Notes: a model not told the origin generated them from the letters alone. Positions 1-9,110 are shown, numbered from the stretch's first letter. The stretch is 64,000 nucleotides of DNA from Domibacillus mangrovi (GCF_001906925.1 NZ_MRWQ01000004.1:62001-126000), one strand, 5' to 3'. Program-made: numbers and translations.

Positions 1-134
1 CATCCTGATACCCCACTTTTTGATTCAATTTCAACTAAAATAAAGTCTTTATCTACTTCGGTACCGACACTTGTTGTGAATGGGTTTAATAAATCCATTT
101 TCAAATGCCGTAACACAACACGTTTTATTTCCAT
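1..134 (-). CDS. N-acylamino-acid racemase / o-succinylbenzoate synthase family (partial)
   Basis: Only the first 44 or so codons lie in the window; the gene runs off the left edge. The N-terminus reads MEIKRVVLRHLKMDLLNPF and continues with a hydrophobic strand, which resembles the capping domain of enolase-superfamily o-succinylbenzoate synthase / N-succinylamino acid racemase (NSAR). The ATG lies five bases after the stop of the GNAT gene, whose last codons supply the AAGGAGATG ribosome binding site, so the two are translationally linked. With a GNAT acyltransferase and an M20 deacylase in the same operon, NSAR function (epimerising N-succinyl amino acids) is more likely than a menaquinone role. 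The catalytic lysines and metal ligands are outside the window. Confidence 0.75.
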   Translation of the reverse strand, partial: MEIKRVVLRHLKMDLLNPFTTSVGTEVDKDFILVEIESKSGVSG

Positions 135-139
135 AGTTG

Positions 140-931
140 TCACATCTCCTTACTTTTTTTAAATAGATAGTGGCAAGCGTTGCCGTCTGATGGATCCCGT
201 ATTAAATCAAAAGCGTGATAACCGTTCGAAAAATAATGTTGGAATGCAACACGAGTAGCCTCACGCCAGTTAAGTGCTAATGTTAAGTCATGCTTTTTTA
301 ACTCTTGGAAATTGAGAGGGACAGGTACGGATATCCATTCATCTGTTTGGTCCAAAGTAACTTCCCCGGGAGTTAAATAACCATTCATGGTGTTTGTCGT
401 AATCACAGATGTGTAGGAAGCACTGTTAGCTTCTAGTTGTTCTTTTGTTAGGTTCCATTCTACTAAAAATCGGTCAGAAGGAAGTCCGACATTTAACTGA
501 TCTGGCAAGTCTCCGTAGGCATTCTCTATGTAGGTCGAGCATGTTGCGCCTAGTTTGTGTAGGTTGAGCGTGCCGTTTACAGTTTCAAGTGGGTCGTACG
601 TCCATTTGATTAAGTCATAACCTTTTTGAATTGCGCTTTCTTTTTGAGCGAGCTTCAACTGCATGCCGATCCCTAATTTCCGAAAGTCAGGATGGATACC
701 TAAGTTATGAGAATGAAGGTATGCCACCTTTCCGTCGAATCCAGCGAAGCTATATTGAAAGCCGATTAGTCTTTCGTTTAAAAAGGCGCCTAAGACTAAA
801 CCACCACTTTTTATGACCGCTGCCATATGGTGAACTGGAACAGGATCGTCCATGCTCCAAATGATGGATTCTAAAGCTTTCACTTCAATTAATTCTCTAA
901 CATGTTCTATATTACGAATTACTATGTTCAA
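140..931 (-). CDS. GNAT acyltransferase (COG3375-like), probable amino acid N-succinyltransferase
   Basis: A 263-residue protein with an N-terminal GNAT core. The block HNLGIHPDFRKLGIGMQLK (about residues 75-93) is the acyl-CoA pyrophosphate-binding loop region, followed by WTYDPLETVNGTLN typical of the COG3375 group. It is longer than simple GNATs, as usual for this group. The start is TTG at 931, nine bases after AAAGGAG; no upstream ATG is usable. It sits between an M20 deacylase and an NSAR-like gene. In Geobacillus-type operons the homologue succinylates D-amino acids so that NSAR can racemise them and a desuccinylase can release the L form. That assignment is inferred from context; substrate specificity cannot be read here. 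Confidence 0.75.
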   Translation of the reverse strand: MNIVIRNIEHVRELIEVKALESIIWSMDDPVPVHHMAAVIKSGGLVLGAFLNERLIGFQYSFAGFDGKVAYLHSHNLGIHPDFRKLGIGMQLKLAQKESAIQKGYDLIKWTYDPLETVNGTLNLHKLGATCSTYIENAYGDLPDQLNVGLPSDRFLVEWNLTKEQLEANSASYTSVITTNTMNGYLTPGEVTLDQTDEWISVPVPLNFQELKKHDLTLALNWREATRVAFQHYFSNGYHAFDLIRDPSDGNACHYLFKKSKEM

Positions 932-996
932 AACTTAAATCTCCTTTGTGGCAGATTGTCGGGCAGGCAAATCCCGCTTGATAAGTCTTTTCGTCC

Positions 997-2160
997 TTAC
1001 CATACTTTCGTATCTGCTTTGATTAGCATTTCCGTTAAGATTTTTGTCCCATCAATTACAGATTCCGTATTAAAATTCATCTTCGGGTGGTGTAACCCCG
1101 GTTTTAAGTCGCAGCCTAAGCCAATCATCGTGGCGGCGAGACCGGGGGAATGGTAAGAGTAAAAGTGGAAATCCTCTCCTCCTGGTGAGATACATATAGG
1201 CTCTACATGTTCTTCTCCTAGAACCGAAGCGATTGCCTCTTTTGCTAAGTCGATTGCAGCTGGATGTTTAACAGCTGCGGGAAGAAGATCCTCGACCCTA
1301 CGTTCTATCGTTGTCGAGGTGAGCTTAGCTACATCTTCAATCGTTGTCTGCGCTTTTTCAATTAAATCCTCCATTACCTCGTTTGTTTTAGCTCTAAGAT
1401 CAAATGTAAAATGAGCTGTTTCAGGAATGGCATTTGTCGAAATACCAGCGTGTAACTCAGTCATTTTAATGGAATACGAGCTGTTTCCTTTTAAACGCAG
1501 TTCTTTCATTTTTTGAATAAGAATGGCGGCAGCCTCAATTGGATTGTTGCCATCTTCTGGTCTTGCAGCATGGGCTTGAACACCTTTGATACAACCTGTA
1601 ATTGTGGCATTAGAGCTGTGCTGAATAACAGGTGCAGCCATTCCCATTTCTACTTCTATCGCAGGACGAACGTGGATTCCACCTAGGAATTTAACGTGAT
1701 CTAATGCTCCATCTTTTATCATTTGCAAAGCTCCACTAGCTTTTTCTTCGGCTGGTTGAAAAATAAAGCGGATCGTATGGTGAAATGAGTGTTTGCTTTC
1801 CGCTAAAGCTAATGCACTGTATAACACCATTGTCGAATGGGCATCGTGACCGCAGGAGTGATTAGGCTGGATTTGACCGTCTACTTCCTGCATTAGTGCA
1901 TCCATATCAGCACGTATCGCAATCACATCTTTCGATTGTCCTTTCAGTTCAGCAATAAATCCATAATGGGAATCAAATGAAGTGATCTCTAAAACTGATT
2001 CTTTTAGTTTTTCTTTAAGATAGGCAGATGTGTCTTTCTCTTCCCAGCTAGGCTCGGCTAAAGCATGAAGATCTTTATATGTTTGCAAAATATTATCTCG
2101 ATGTGATGTGATAAAGTCGATTGGATGATTCATAAATAACTTTCCCTCCAGCAACTGCAT
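997..2160 (-). CDS. M20 family N-acyl-L-amino acid amidohydrolase (probable desuccinylase/deacylase)
   Basis: A 387-residue M20D-type metallopeptidase. Visible motifs are IAIRADMDAL (catalytic Asp region), NHSCGHDAHSTM (metal-binding Cys-Gly-His-Asp-x-His), QPAEE (catalytic Glu), and SPGGEDFHFYS near the C-terminus (last metal-binding region). The ATG at 2160 follows GAGGTGG by six bases; a second ATG at 2133, ten bases after GGAGGG, is possible and would remove nine residues. It probably hydrolyses an N-acyl-L-amino acid, pulling the racemase equilibrium toward the L isomer. It lies 24 bases after the YjiH gene and 65 bases before the GNAT gene, within one operon. Confidence 0.85.
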   Translation of the reverse strand: MQLLEGKLFMNHPIDFITSHRDNILQTYKDLHALAEPSWEEKDTSAYLKEKLKESVLEITSFDSHYGFIAELKGQSKDVIAIRADMDALMQEVDGQIQPNHSCGHDAHSTMVLYSALALAESKHSFHHTIRFIFQPAEEKASGALQMIKDGALDHVKFLGGIHVRPAIEVEMGMAAPVIQHSSNATITGCIKGVQAHAARPEDGNNPIEAAAILIQKMKELRLKGNSSYSIKMTELHAGISTNAIPETAHFTFDLRAKTNEVMEDLIEKAQTTIEDVAKLTSTTIERRVEDLLPAAVKHPAAIDLAKEAIASVLGEEHVEPICISPGGEDFHFYSYHSPGLAATMIGLGCDLKPGLHHPKMNFNTESVIDGTKILTEMLIKADTKVW

Positions 2161-2184
2161 CTAGTTCCACCTCTAACCTCCTAC

Positions 2185-3573
2185 TTAAAAGAGAATATGT
2201 GCAATAAGGACAACAATTGGCAGTGTAATGAATGTTCTAAGTAAAAAGATTAAGAATAAATCCTTGAGCGTTACGGGGATTTTTGTTCCTAATAGGAGAC
2301 CCCCCATTTCAGATAGATAAACAAGTTGAGTTACTGATACACAGGCGATGACAAAACGTGTTAATTCACTTTCAATTCCACTTCCAATGATTGCAGGAAG
2401 AAACATATCAGCAAAGCCTATAATCATCGTTTGGGCAGCCTCACCTGCTTCAGGGATTTGCAGTAAAGTTAGAATTGGAACAAATGGCATACCTAAGTAT
2501 TTGAATATAGGGGTATATTCTGCAATGATTACGGCAGCTGTTCCAATCGCCATGACAACAGGAATAACCCCAAGCCACATATCAATCACGTTTTTACAGC
2601 CATCTTTTATAATAGACGAAATATTTTTAGTTTTATTAGCTTGTAGCAATGCTTGATGGATTCCCCATTTAACTGGAGAGATGTTTGCTGGAATATCATT
2701 TTCTGCTTTAAATTCCGTATGTTCATAGCCAGTATTCGCTTTTTTAGACAAAGGTGGAATACGTGGCATAATGATTGCTGCAACAAGTCCTGCTAAGACA
2801 ATTGTAAAATAATAAGGAATAAAGTAATGCTCAAGCTTTAAATAGGAAAGGACCACAATTGAAAAGGTAATGGATACAACAGAGAACGTTGTTGCAACGA
2901 TTGCGGCTTCACGCTTTGTATAATATCCATCCTCATATTGCTTTGCTGTTAACAAAACGCCAATTGTTCCATCTCCAACCCAAGAAGCCAAGCAGTCTAT
3001 AGAAGAGCGCCCAGGGATCGTAAAAACAGGTTTCATTACTTTTATTAATATTGCACCAAAAAATTCAAGTAAACCAAAGTTTAAAAGCAGTGGTAAGAAG
3101 AAACCCGCGAGTAAAAATGTTGTAAATAAAATAGGGACTAAACTATATGAAAGTAAGCCACCTGTGTTTTCTGAGGTAATCCATTCAGGTCCTATTTTGT
3201 GAACAGTCATGATGGCAAATATAGTTCCTAATAAACGGATAATTAGCCACGGTTTTGAAACATTAAAAAGGGTATTAAGAAATGGATTCTTCAGAATAAC
3301 TTTAGGTTTCATGCTAACAGTTATGATTGAACCAATGATGGAAATAACCATTAAATACGATGCGATATATGGTATATAATCTCCAATTTGTCCGTTTATT
3401 TGATTTGCAAAAAAAGCAATTGGAATTGTAATACCATCCGCTGTATTCAAAGGAATCATAAAGAGTAAAACTCCGAATAGGGAGGGGATGATAAATTTTA
3501 AATAATGTAAAATAGAGAACGATTTTAATGATATGTTCTTATCATTAGGCATTTCTTTGGCTATTTTATTCAT
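2185..3573 (-). CDS. YjiH family nucleoside-recognition (Gate) domain membrane protein
   Basis: A 462-residue polytopic membrane protein with about ten hydrophobic segments. The central GRSSIDCLASWVGDGTIGV block and the second pore region near PEAGEAAQTMIIGFADMFLP are typical of YjiH/Gate-domain proteins related to spore maturation proteins and nucleoside transporters. It is the first structural gene of the RpiR-controlled operon, so a role in exporting or importing amino acids or N-acyl amino acids is plausible but unproven. The start is ATG at 3573 after AAGGAGATTCAC. Confidence 0.75.
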   Translation of the reverse strand: MNKIAKEMPNDKNISLKSFSILHYLKFIIPSLFGVLLFMIPLNTADGITIPIAFFANQINGQIGDYIPYIASYLMVISIIGSIITVSMKPKVILKNPFLNTLFNVSKPWLIIRLLGTIFAIMTVHKIGPEWITSENTGGLLSYSLVPILFTTFLLAGFFLPLLLNFGLLEFFGAILIKVMKPVFTIPGRSSIDCLASWVGDGTIGVLLTAKQYEDGYYTKREAAIVATTFSVVSITFSIVVLSYLKLEHYFIPYYFTIVLAGLVAAIIMPRIPPLSKKANTGYEHTEFKAENDIPANISPVKWGIHQALLQANKTKNISSIIKDGCKNVIDMWLGVIPVVMAIGTAAVIIAEYTPIFKYLGMPFVPILTLLQIPEAGEAAQTMIIGFADMFLPAIIGSGIESELTRFVIACVSVTQLVYLSEMGGLLLGTKIPVTLKDLFLIFLLRTFITLPIVVLIAHILF

Positions 3574-3612
3574 GTGAATCTCCTTCTTAATTAGTAATTA
3601 CTTTGAAGTAAT

Positions 3613-4458
3613 TTACTCTAGATACATTTCTTGATTGGAATAAAGCATTTCAATCATTTCCTGACGTTTGCTTATTCTTACATGATCACGACTATGCATT
3701 CCAGCAATGATCATTTCTAGTATGCAAATGACAGATACGAAAGAGAAATAACCAGATTCCATCTGTTCCTCCGTTGTGATCGTAATATCAGAAATCTGTC
3801 CAATTGGTGAGAGTTGCCGGTCTGTAATCGAAATGAGCTTTGCATGCTGCTTCTTTACCCATTCCGCTAGTTTAAGAGAGTCTTTTGTATAACGTGGGAA
3901 AGAAAAGACGATGACTACAGAACCTTCTTTTAATTCACAAAGTTGTTCTGGTAGAACGTGTTGAGATAAAAAAACGTTTTCTCTAAGCTGACTAAGTGAA
4001 TAGTAGAGCCAGTGTGCTGCAGCAAAGGAAGCTCCGAATCCCCCGATATAAACCCGATCCGCTTGGATTAATTCTTCAATTGCTTGATCAATGTTTTTTC
4101 TGTTTAATTGATTCAACAGTTGCTGTAATATCTGACTTTCCTTTTCAATAACTTTGGCATACATATCTCCTACTGTATGTTCATTTTGAATTTGAAAATG
4201 CTGAGTAGAATGCTGCTTTGTTGTTATCCATTCTTGTTGAATCATGTCTTGCATATCAGAAAAACCGCTAAACCCTAAAGCATAAGAAAAACGAATCACA
4301 GTAGTTTCACTGACTCCGACTTTCTTTCCTAGTTGAAAAGCTGTCTTTAAAACAGCCTCATCCCGATGGTCTACTAGGAACTCAGCTATCTTTTTTTGAC
4401 CGGGAGAAAGTGTCGAAAATTTATTTTTAATCAATTGGTAAAAGTCTATTTTTTCCAT
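3613..4458 (-). CDS. MurR/RpiR family transcriptional regulator
   Basis: A 281-residue regulator with an N-terminal RpiR helix-turn-helix (residues about 5-80; motif KKVGVSETTVIRFSYALGF) and a C-terminal SIS domain (about 125-260; IGGFGASFAAAHWLYYSL and VIVFSFPRYTKDSLKLAEW). SIS domains of this family usually bind phosphosugars. The start chosen is ATG at 4458 because AAAGGAG lies five bases upstream; an in-frame ATG at 4521 lacks such a site. It precedes and is co-oriented with the YjiH/deacylase/GNAT/racemase genes and probably controls them, with autoregulation. Confidence 0.85.
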   Translation of the reverse strand: MEKIDFYQLIKNKFSTLSPGQKKIAEFLVDHRDEAVLKTAFQLGKKVGVSETTVIRFSYALGFSGFSDMQDMIQQEWITTKQHSTQHFQIQNEHTVGDMYAKVIEKESQILQQLLNQLNRKNIDQAIEELIQADRVYIGGFGASFAAAHWLYYSLSQLRENVFLSQHVLPEQLCELKEGSVVIVFSFPRYTKDSLKLAEWVKKQHAKLISITDRQLSPIGQISDITITTEEQMESGYFSFVSVICILEMIIAGMHSRDHVRISKRQEMIEMLYSNQEMYLE

Positions 4459-4611
4459 ATAGTCTCCTTTTAGATGAAGTTCATCCTTCGATATTAAATT
4501 ATAAAGCATTAAATCCTTCACAACAAGTAGAAGATGTATATTTATGCAAAGTTATTATATATTTATTTGGAAAAAAGGCGTGAAATGAAACTTAATTAGA
4601 AGGAAGTATCC

Positions 4612-4891
4612 TTTATCCCGCATTAACGGGCAGTAAGACCCTCGCTTCAAGACATCGAAAAGAAGAGAAGGATAAGCGGGGGATCAACTGCCCGTAAAAG
4701 CCCGATTGGTTCGGGCCGGCTGAAGCCGGTCACTCAGGTATTGCCGCAGGACGCGGCGCTCTTTACTTGAGTTCCTGTTTATTCAGTGGGGTATGAGCAG
4801 AACGCAGACTAAGATCGTCACGTCCTGTGACAACGTCTGCATGATTCACATCCTGTGAACCTAACCCCCACTGAATGAAGTTTCACTTTAT
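4612..4891 (+). repeat. Structured TTTAT-flanked repeat, copy 1
   Basis: One of four copies of a 280-bp element, all in the same orientation (others at 7190, 7674 and 31002). Each starts TTTATCCCGCATTAACGGGC and ends GAAGTTTCACTTTAT, so TTTAT flanks the element on both sides. Nested inverted repeats suggest a folded RNA or single-stranded DNA: ACGGGCAGT with ACTGCCCGT; inside it CCC(T)CGCTT with AAGCGGGGG; GCCCGA-TTCGGGC; CCGGCT-AGCCGG; ACTCAGGTA with TACTTGAGT enclosing GCCGC-GCGGC; and a terminal TTCAGTGGGG-CCCCACTGAA arm enclosing GCAGAC-GTCTGC, GTCAC-GTGAC and TTCACA-TGTGAA. No ORF is present. The layout resembles Bacillus cereus bcr-type repeats, which also use TTTAT. Confidence 0.9.
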
Positions 4892-5211
4892 AACCTCACT
4901 AAGTAGCTGAACTATCAGAAGTCAGTAGGGGCTATTGTACGAATCGGTCTAGAACGATTCGAAAGGACTGAACAATTTCGTCGTCATATCGTTTTTAGGT
5001 GTCAATTTTACTTCATCAAAAAAACCACCTGTTTAATAAAGGCGGTGAACGGTAATATATCTAAATAAGATCATTTTCCAATAAAAGAGTATCCTAATAT
5101 AGTGATTTTATAGGATGATCTTTTACATCATCTTTAAAGCAAGTAATAATATCCAAAGATCGTGAAACATGGATGTGAAACAAAATTTTTCGGGGAGTGA
5201 CAGGCACGGTG
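4892..5211. other. Intergenic region without a recognised gene
   Basis: This 320-base stretch lies between repeat copy 1 and the end of the diguanylate cyclase gene. It holds a small dyad, CGAATCG-CGATTCG at 4940-4961, with no T-tract, and a short GTGACAGGCAC sequence at about 5198 just downstream of the cyclase stop. No coding frame, promoter or RNA gene could be supported. Confidence 0.5.
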
Positions 5212-6999
5212 TTATTTTATCAAATATTCAACACAGTTTCTTCCTCTATCTTTAGCGTGGTATAAAGCTTTATCACATCTTGATATCAAAGTATTTAATG
5301 TGTCACCTTGAACATAACAAGTGACTCCAAAGCTACACGTTTTTCGTTCTACTATTGGGAAACGATGATTTTCTAATTGTTTACGAAGTTTCTTTGAAAG
5401 CTGTAAAGCATCTTCTAGTGTGGTTTGTGGACAAATAACTAAAAATTCCTCGCCTCCCCACCTTCCAACCGTATCCATATCCTTCATATTATCTTTTAAT
5501 AGTTTCGCTGCTTCTATTAACACAATATCTCCTACTTGATGGCCAAATTGATCGTTTACTTCCTTAAAATGATCGACATCCAACAATATGACGGAAAATG
5601 GTATAAACTCATTTTGAGCACGTTTCAATTCATTTTCCAATACATAATCTAATCGGACACGATTAGGTATTTGAGTTAGTCTATCCGTATTTGCTAAATG
5701 TTCAAGCTCCCTTGTTGCTTTTTCTAATTGCTGCGTTCGTTCTTTTACTTTGTGCTCAAGGATTTCGTTTAATTTTTGTTGCATATCTTGATGCTCTTTT
5801 TTAATAATATTGATTTTATCCCCTAACGCTAATGACAAGAATACGGCTTCAAAAATGGCGGCGATTGCAGGAACATCTTCATATATTCGTGGATGAAGTG
5901 GAATAATACTTATAAATCCTAACCCTTGAATAATTATAGAGCCAAGTAAAACTGTCCATCCGACCATATAAAACCGAGCGATTTTATGCCCTCTTAGCAA
6001 TAAGCGTAATCCTGAAATCCAAAGAAACAAAAGGACAAGCATCGTAAATACCGTTGTGAAATCATTGACAATGGATACGTCAGGAATGATAAACACCGCT
6101 ATAAAGGACAAGATGGTTATCCATAATGATACCGTTAACACTTGATTATGTATGGGTAAATATTTTTTTAGCTCAAGAAATTCTCTTCCAAATAAAATCA
6201 TACATAAAAGTAACAAATTGCAGCTTAACACTAAAGACCTTGTGAAAAACCATTCAGGTAATAAGTGACCCGTTAGTTCAATATCAAAGGTATTCATCGT
6301 TGCTTGAAAGACCATAAAGCTCCACATATAAAAAACATAGTATAAATAAGATCTTTCTTTTAATGAAAAAAACAAAAATAGATTATAAATGGATAATGCA
6401 GTCAAAAATCCGTAAAAAGCACCTGTGAAAAATTTATACGAGATAATTTTTTCTATAAATCCATTTGTTGTATAGAGAGAAGAAATCACTGTTAGTGGAA
6501 GTGATCCCTCTAATTTAATATAAATTTCTTGTATAGATGGATCATTTATTGTAAATAGAATAGAGCGAAATTTAATTTCCCGACTATCCAAATTTGAGAA
6601 TCCACCTTTTTGTATATCATATGTACCGTCCTCTTTCAGCAAAAATACCTCAATACTTTCTAGTTTATCTATTAGTTCTAGCCAGTAGGATTCTTCCTTA
6701 TTCTTTATTATTTCATCAGCATCTAACCGAAGCCAAACCGTATCATCCGTATGCCAAAAGTTCAAATATTCTTGAGTACTTGCAACAAAGGACTTGTCAT
6801 ATTTACCGGATAAGATATCATCAATTTTGATATCATTGGAAGGATCACGAAAAACATCATAATGTGGTCCTAATATAATAGGTTTTGAAAGCTCGGCTGC
6901 ATGACTTACTAAAGGTACAAGTAGATGTATCACTAATGTAAAAACGATTGCAATAAAAAAATAAAATAACGTCACGTTTTTTACTATTCTATTTTTCAT
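5212..6999 (-). CDS. Membrane diguanylate cyclase with 7TMR-DISM sensor module
   Basis: A 595-residue protein. After an N-terminal signal-anchor (residues 9-33) comes an extracellular 7TMR-DISMED2-like beta domain (about 35-185), then seven transmembrane helices (7TMR-DISM, about 190-395), a coiled coil (about 400-435) and a GGDEF domain (about 440-595). The active site reads GRWGGEEF, and LLDVDHFKEVNDQFGH supplies the metal and GTP region, so synthesis of cyclic di-GMP is expected. The product-inhibition I-site is KDMD instead of the usual RxxD, suggesting weaker feedback. It appears monocistronic, flanked by structured repeats. The extracellular ligand is unknown. Confidence 0.9.
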   Translation of the reverse strand: MKNRIVKNVTLFYFFIAIVFTLVIHLLVPLVSHAAELSKPIILGPHYDVFRDPSNDIKIDDILSGKYDKSFVASTQEYLNFWHTDDTVWLRLDADEIIKNKEESYWLELIDKLESIEVFLLKEDGTYDIQKGGFSNLDSREIKFRSILFTINDPSIQEIYIKLEGSLPLTVISSLYTTNGFIEKIISYKFFTGAFYGFLTALSIYNLFLFFSLKERSYLYYVFYMWSFMVFQATMNTFDIELTGHLLPEWFFTRSLVLSCNLLLLCMILFGREFLELKKYLPIHNQVLTVSLWITILSFIAVFIIPDVSIVNDFTTVFTMLVLLFLWISGLRLLLRGHKIARFYMVGWTVLLGSIIIQGLGFISIIPLHPRIYEDVPAIAAIFEAVFLSLALGDKINIIKKEHQDMQQKLNEILEHKVKERTQQLEKATRELEHLANTDRLTQIPNRVRLDYVLENELKRAQNEFIPFSVILLDVDHFKEVNDQFGHQVGDIVLIEAAKLLKDNMKDMDTVGRWGGEEFLVICPQTTLEDALQLSKKLRKQLENHRFPIVERKTCSFGVTCYVQGDTLNTLISRCDKALYHAKDRGRNCVEYLIK

Positions 7000-7189
7000 C
7001 TTAATTGTTTTCGTCCACCCTCCATGTTTTTAGTCCAATATTTTAAACTCAATATAAAGAAAAGTAATATAAAATTGACAGAGTGCTAAAAAACAATTAT
7101 GAAAAGTCGGTTAGTTACTTTTTGAACACACCATTTTTATATGAACTTAACAAAGTAAACGTTACAATTGGTCTCTAGCAGGGCAGTGT

Positions 7190-7470
7190 TTTATCCCGCA
7201 TTAACGGGCAGTAAGAAGTAAGACCCCGCTTCAAGACGTCGAAAAGAAAAGAAGGATAAGCGGGGAGCAACCGCCCGTAAAAGCCCGATTGGTTCGGGCC
7301 GGCTGAAGCGGTCACTCAAGTATTGCCGCAGGAAGCGGCGCTCTTTACCTGAGTTCTTTTTTATTCAGTGGGGGATGGGAACGTAGACTAAGATCGTCAC
7401 GTCCTGTGACAACGTGTGCATGATTCACATCCTGTGAACCTAACCCCCACTGAAAGAAGTTTCACTTTAT
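7190..7470 (+). repeat. Structured TTTAT-flanked repeat, copy 2
   Basis: Second copy of the 280-bp element described at 4612, in the same orientation. It differs by a short duplication (GAAGTAA) after the first arm. Its inner arm is shortened by one base pair on both sides at once (ACCCCGCTT with AAGCGGGGA). That paired change suggests the stem is under constraint. The outer TTCAGTGGGGG-CCCCCACTGAA arm and the GTCAC/TTCACA sub-hairpins are intact. TTTAT is present at both ends (7190-7194 and 7466-7470). Confidence 0.9.
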
Positions 7471-7673
7471 CCTTCTGTTAAATTAATTTTACCACATTTT
7501 ATTTATTTTTTAGATTTTTTCCAATAAACAAAAATATCTGTTTATACTGTGCTGTTTGCTTTTAAGACCTACAAAATAAAAAACTCATTTAGATTTATAT
7601 AACCTGTCTAACTTAGTGTAGCCGGTTCAATTATCATATTATTGAAGGAAAGTGACTTTTCCATTACACTAGT

Positions 7674-7953
7674 TTTATCCCGCATTAACGGGCAGTAAGA
7701 CCCCCGCTTGAAGACGTCGAAAAGAAAAGAAGGATAAGCGGGGGTTCAACTGCCCGTAAAAGCCCGATCGGTTCGGGCCGGCTGAAGCCGGTCACTCACG
7801 TATTGCCGCAGGACGCGGTGCTCTTTACCTGAGTTCCTGTTTATTCAGTCGGGGATGAGCGGAATGTAGACTAAGATCGTCACGCCCTGTGACAACGTCT
7901 GCATAATTCACATCCTGTGAACCTAACCCCCACTGAAAGAAGTTTCATTTTAT
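7674..7953 (+). repeat. Structured TTTAT-flanked repeat, copy 3
   Basis: Third copy, only about 200 bases downstream of copy 2 and in the same orientation. Arms ACGGGCAGT/ACTGCCCGT and CCCCCGCTT/AAGCGGGGG are perfect here. The ACTCACGTA/TACCTGAGT arm has one mismatch, and the outer arm is TTCAGTCGGGG with CCCCCACTGAA. TTTAT lies at 7674-7678 and 7949-7953. No coding sequence lies within. The roughly 200 bases separating copies 2 and 3 are AT-rich with no recognisable gene. Confidence 0.9.
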
Positions 7954-7965
7954 TACATCAAGTGA

Positions 7966-8010
7966 ACTATTCATGGCTTAACGTTTGAAGTGGGAGACTG
8001 CTTAGCTTAC
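7966..8010. mobile_element. Relic of an IS200/IS605-type right end
   Basis: The stretch TGAACTATTCATGGCTTAAC followed by GTTTGAAGTGGGAGACTGC is a decayed match to the terminal hairpin shared by the elements at 22328 and 59326 (TTGAACTACCC...CACTTAG...GCTTGAAGTGGGGGATTCCT). Only this end is recognisable; no tnpA or tnpB sequence follows. Confidence 0.4.
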
Positions 8011-8018
8011 CTGGTTAA

Positions 8019-8159
8019 AATCGGACAGCCCCATTAAAAATAAGTTTATCAGCTACTTCAATTGCAGATTTCATCAGATTAAGAGGGGCAAATGATTTTA
8101 ACGATCTCGCAAGAATACTATTAGAGAAAACATACAAGATTTGTTATGTATACCGATAA
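8019..8159 (+). pseudogene. Fragment of an RpiR-type regulator helix-turn-helix
   Basis: A 46-codon open stretch without its own start translates with SATSIADFIRLRGANDFNDL, matching the RpiR helix-turn-helix pattern (compare SETTVIRFSYALGFSGFSDM in the regulator at 3613). It ends in TAA at 8159, just before the PfkB gene, and lacks both the beginning and the SIS domain. It is probably the remnant of a regulator that once controlled the adjacent kinase. Confidence 0.45.
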
Positions 8160-8243
8160 AGTTCATTTTCAGAAATGATGGCAAAGGGGATTAAAGAATA
8201 TTTTTCTAAGCAACAAGTAGATATTATAAGGGGGAAAATGGAT

Positions 8244-9110
8244 ATGGTTCAAGGGGTATTTACGGGATTAACGGGCTTAGATATTACATACTATCAAAAT
8301 GAATTCCCGCAAGAAAACTTTAAAAGTAAAACGAACGATTATCAAACATTTGTTGGCGGACCTGCTGCGAACGCAGCGATTACATACGCCATTTTAGGTG
8401 GTAATGCTACGCTCATCACTTGTCTTGGTGACACAACAATTGCTCAAGCAATTAAGTCTGAATTATTAGATATTTATAATATCACTGTAATTGATATGGC
8501 AATCGGTTCTGAACTTTTACCTAGTTTATCTAGTGTGTTAGTCAATAAAGAAAAGGCGACTCGTACAATTTGGAGCGGGCAACAACAGTTTTCTATTCAT
8601 AAAGCAACTAGCTATGAAAAGTTAATTAATGAAGCAAGCTTCTGTTTTTCAGACTGTAATCTTCCTGAAGTATCTATTGATTTTTTGAAAAAATCTAGAG
8701 CGTTAAACAAAAAAATTGTTTTAGATCCTGGTTCATGGAAACCGCATTTCCCAGAATGTCTAGGGCTGGCAGATGAAGTGATTGCATCGGTAAATTGTCA
8801 TCCGCCGGAAAGTGACTTACTCACATATTTGGAAAATACATCTGTCCATCATAAAGCGATTACAGACGGTGAAAAGGATACTTTATGGTTTGAAAAATCA
8901 AATAGCGGAGTAATTAAAGTACCGAAAATTCAAGCGGTGGATTCATTAGCGGCTGGAGATGTACTACACGGTGCCTATTGCTACTATCGTTATCATGAGG
9001 GATTATCGTTTGTATGTGCACTCGAAAAAGCGACAATAGTAGCTTCAGAAAGTGTAAAATATTACGGTGCTCGTGAAGGTGTCTATCATATTGCAGAGCA
9101 AACAAAATAA
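8244..9110 (+). CDS. PfkB family carbohydrate kinase
   Basis: A 288-residue ribokinase-fold kinase beginning MVQGVFTGLTGLDITYYQ. FVGGPAANAAITYAILGG (about residues 38-55) is the N-terminal PfkB substrate motif, and DSLAAGDVLHGAY near residue 236 is the C-terminal PfkB signature with the catalytic Asp. The start at 8244 is preferred because AGGGGG ends nine bases upstream; in-frame ATGs at 8238 and 8175 add residues not expected for the family. It likely phosphorylates a sugar or deoxy-sugar in the cytosol; the substrate cannot be named. The preceding RpiR fragment suggests a decayed sugar-use operon. A strong terminator follows at 9160. Confidence 0.85.
   Translation: MVQGVFTGLTGLDITYYQNEFPQENFKSKTNDYQTFVGGPAANAAITYAILGGNATLITCLGDTTIAQAIKSELLDIYNITVIDMAIGSELLPSLSSVLVNKEKATRTIWSGQQQFSIHKATSYEKLINEASFCFSDCNLPEVSIDFLKKSRALNKKIVLDPGSWKPHFPECLGLADEVIASVNCHPPESDLLTYLENTSVHHKAITDGEKDTLWFEKSNSGVIKVPKIQAVDSLAAGDVLHGAYCYYRYHEGLSFVCALEKATIVASESVKYYGAREGVYHIAEQTK

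Noticed and set aside
5190-5215. GTGACAGGCAC near 5198 and a similar GTGCCAGGCACG near 57935 as a regulatory repeat
   Set aside because: Only two short, imperfect occurrences were noticed, both at gene 3' ends; too little to support a function from this window.
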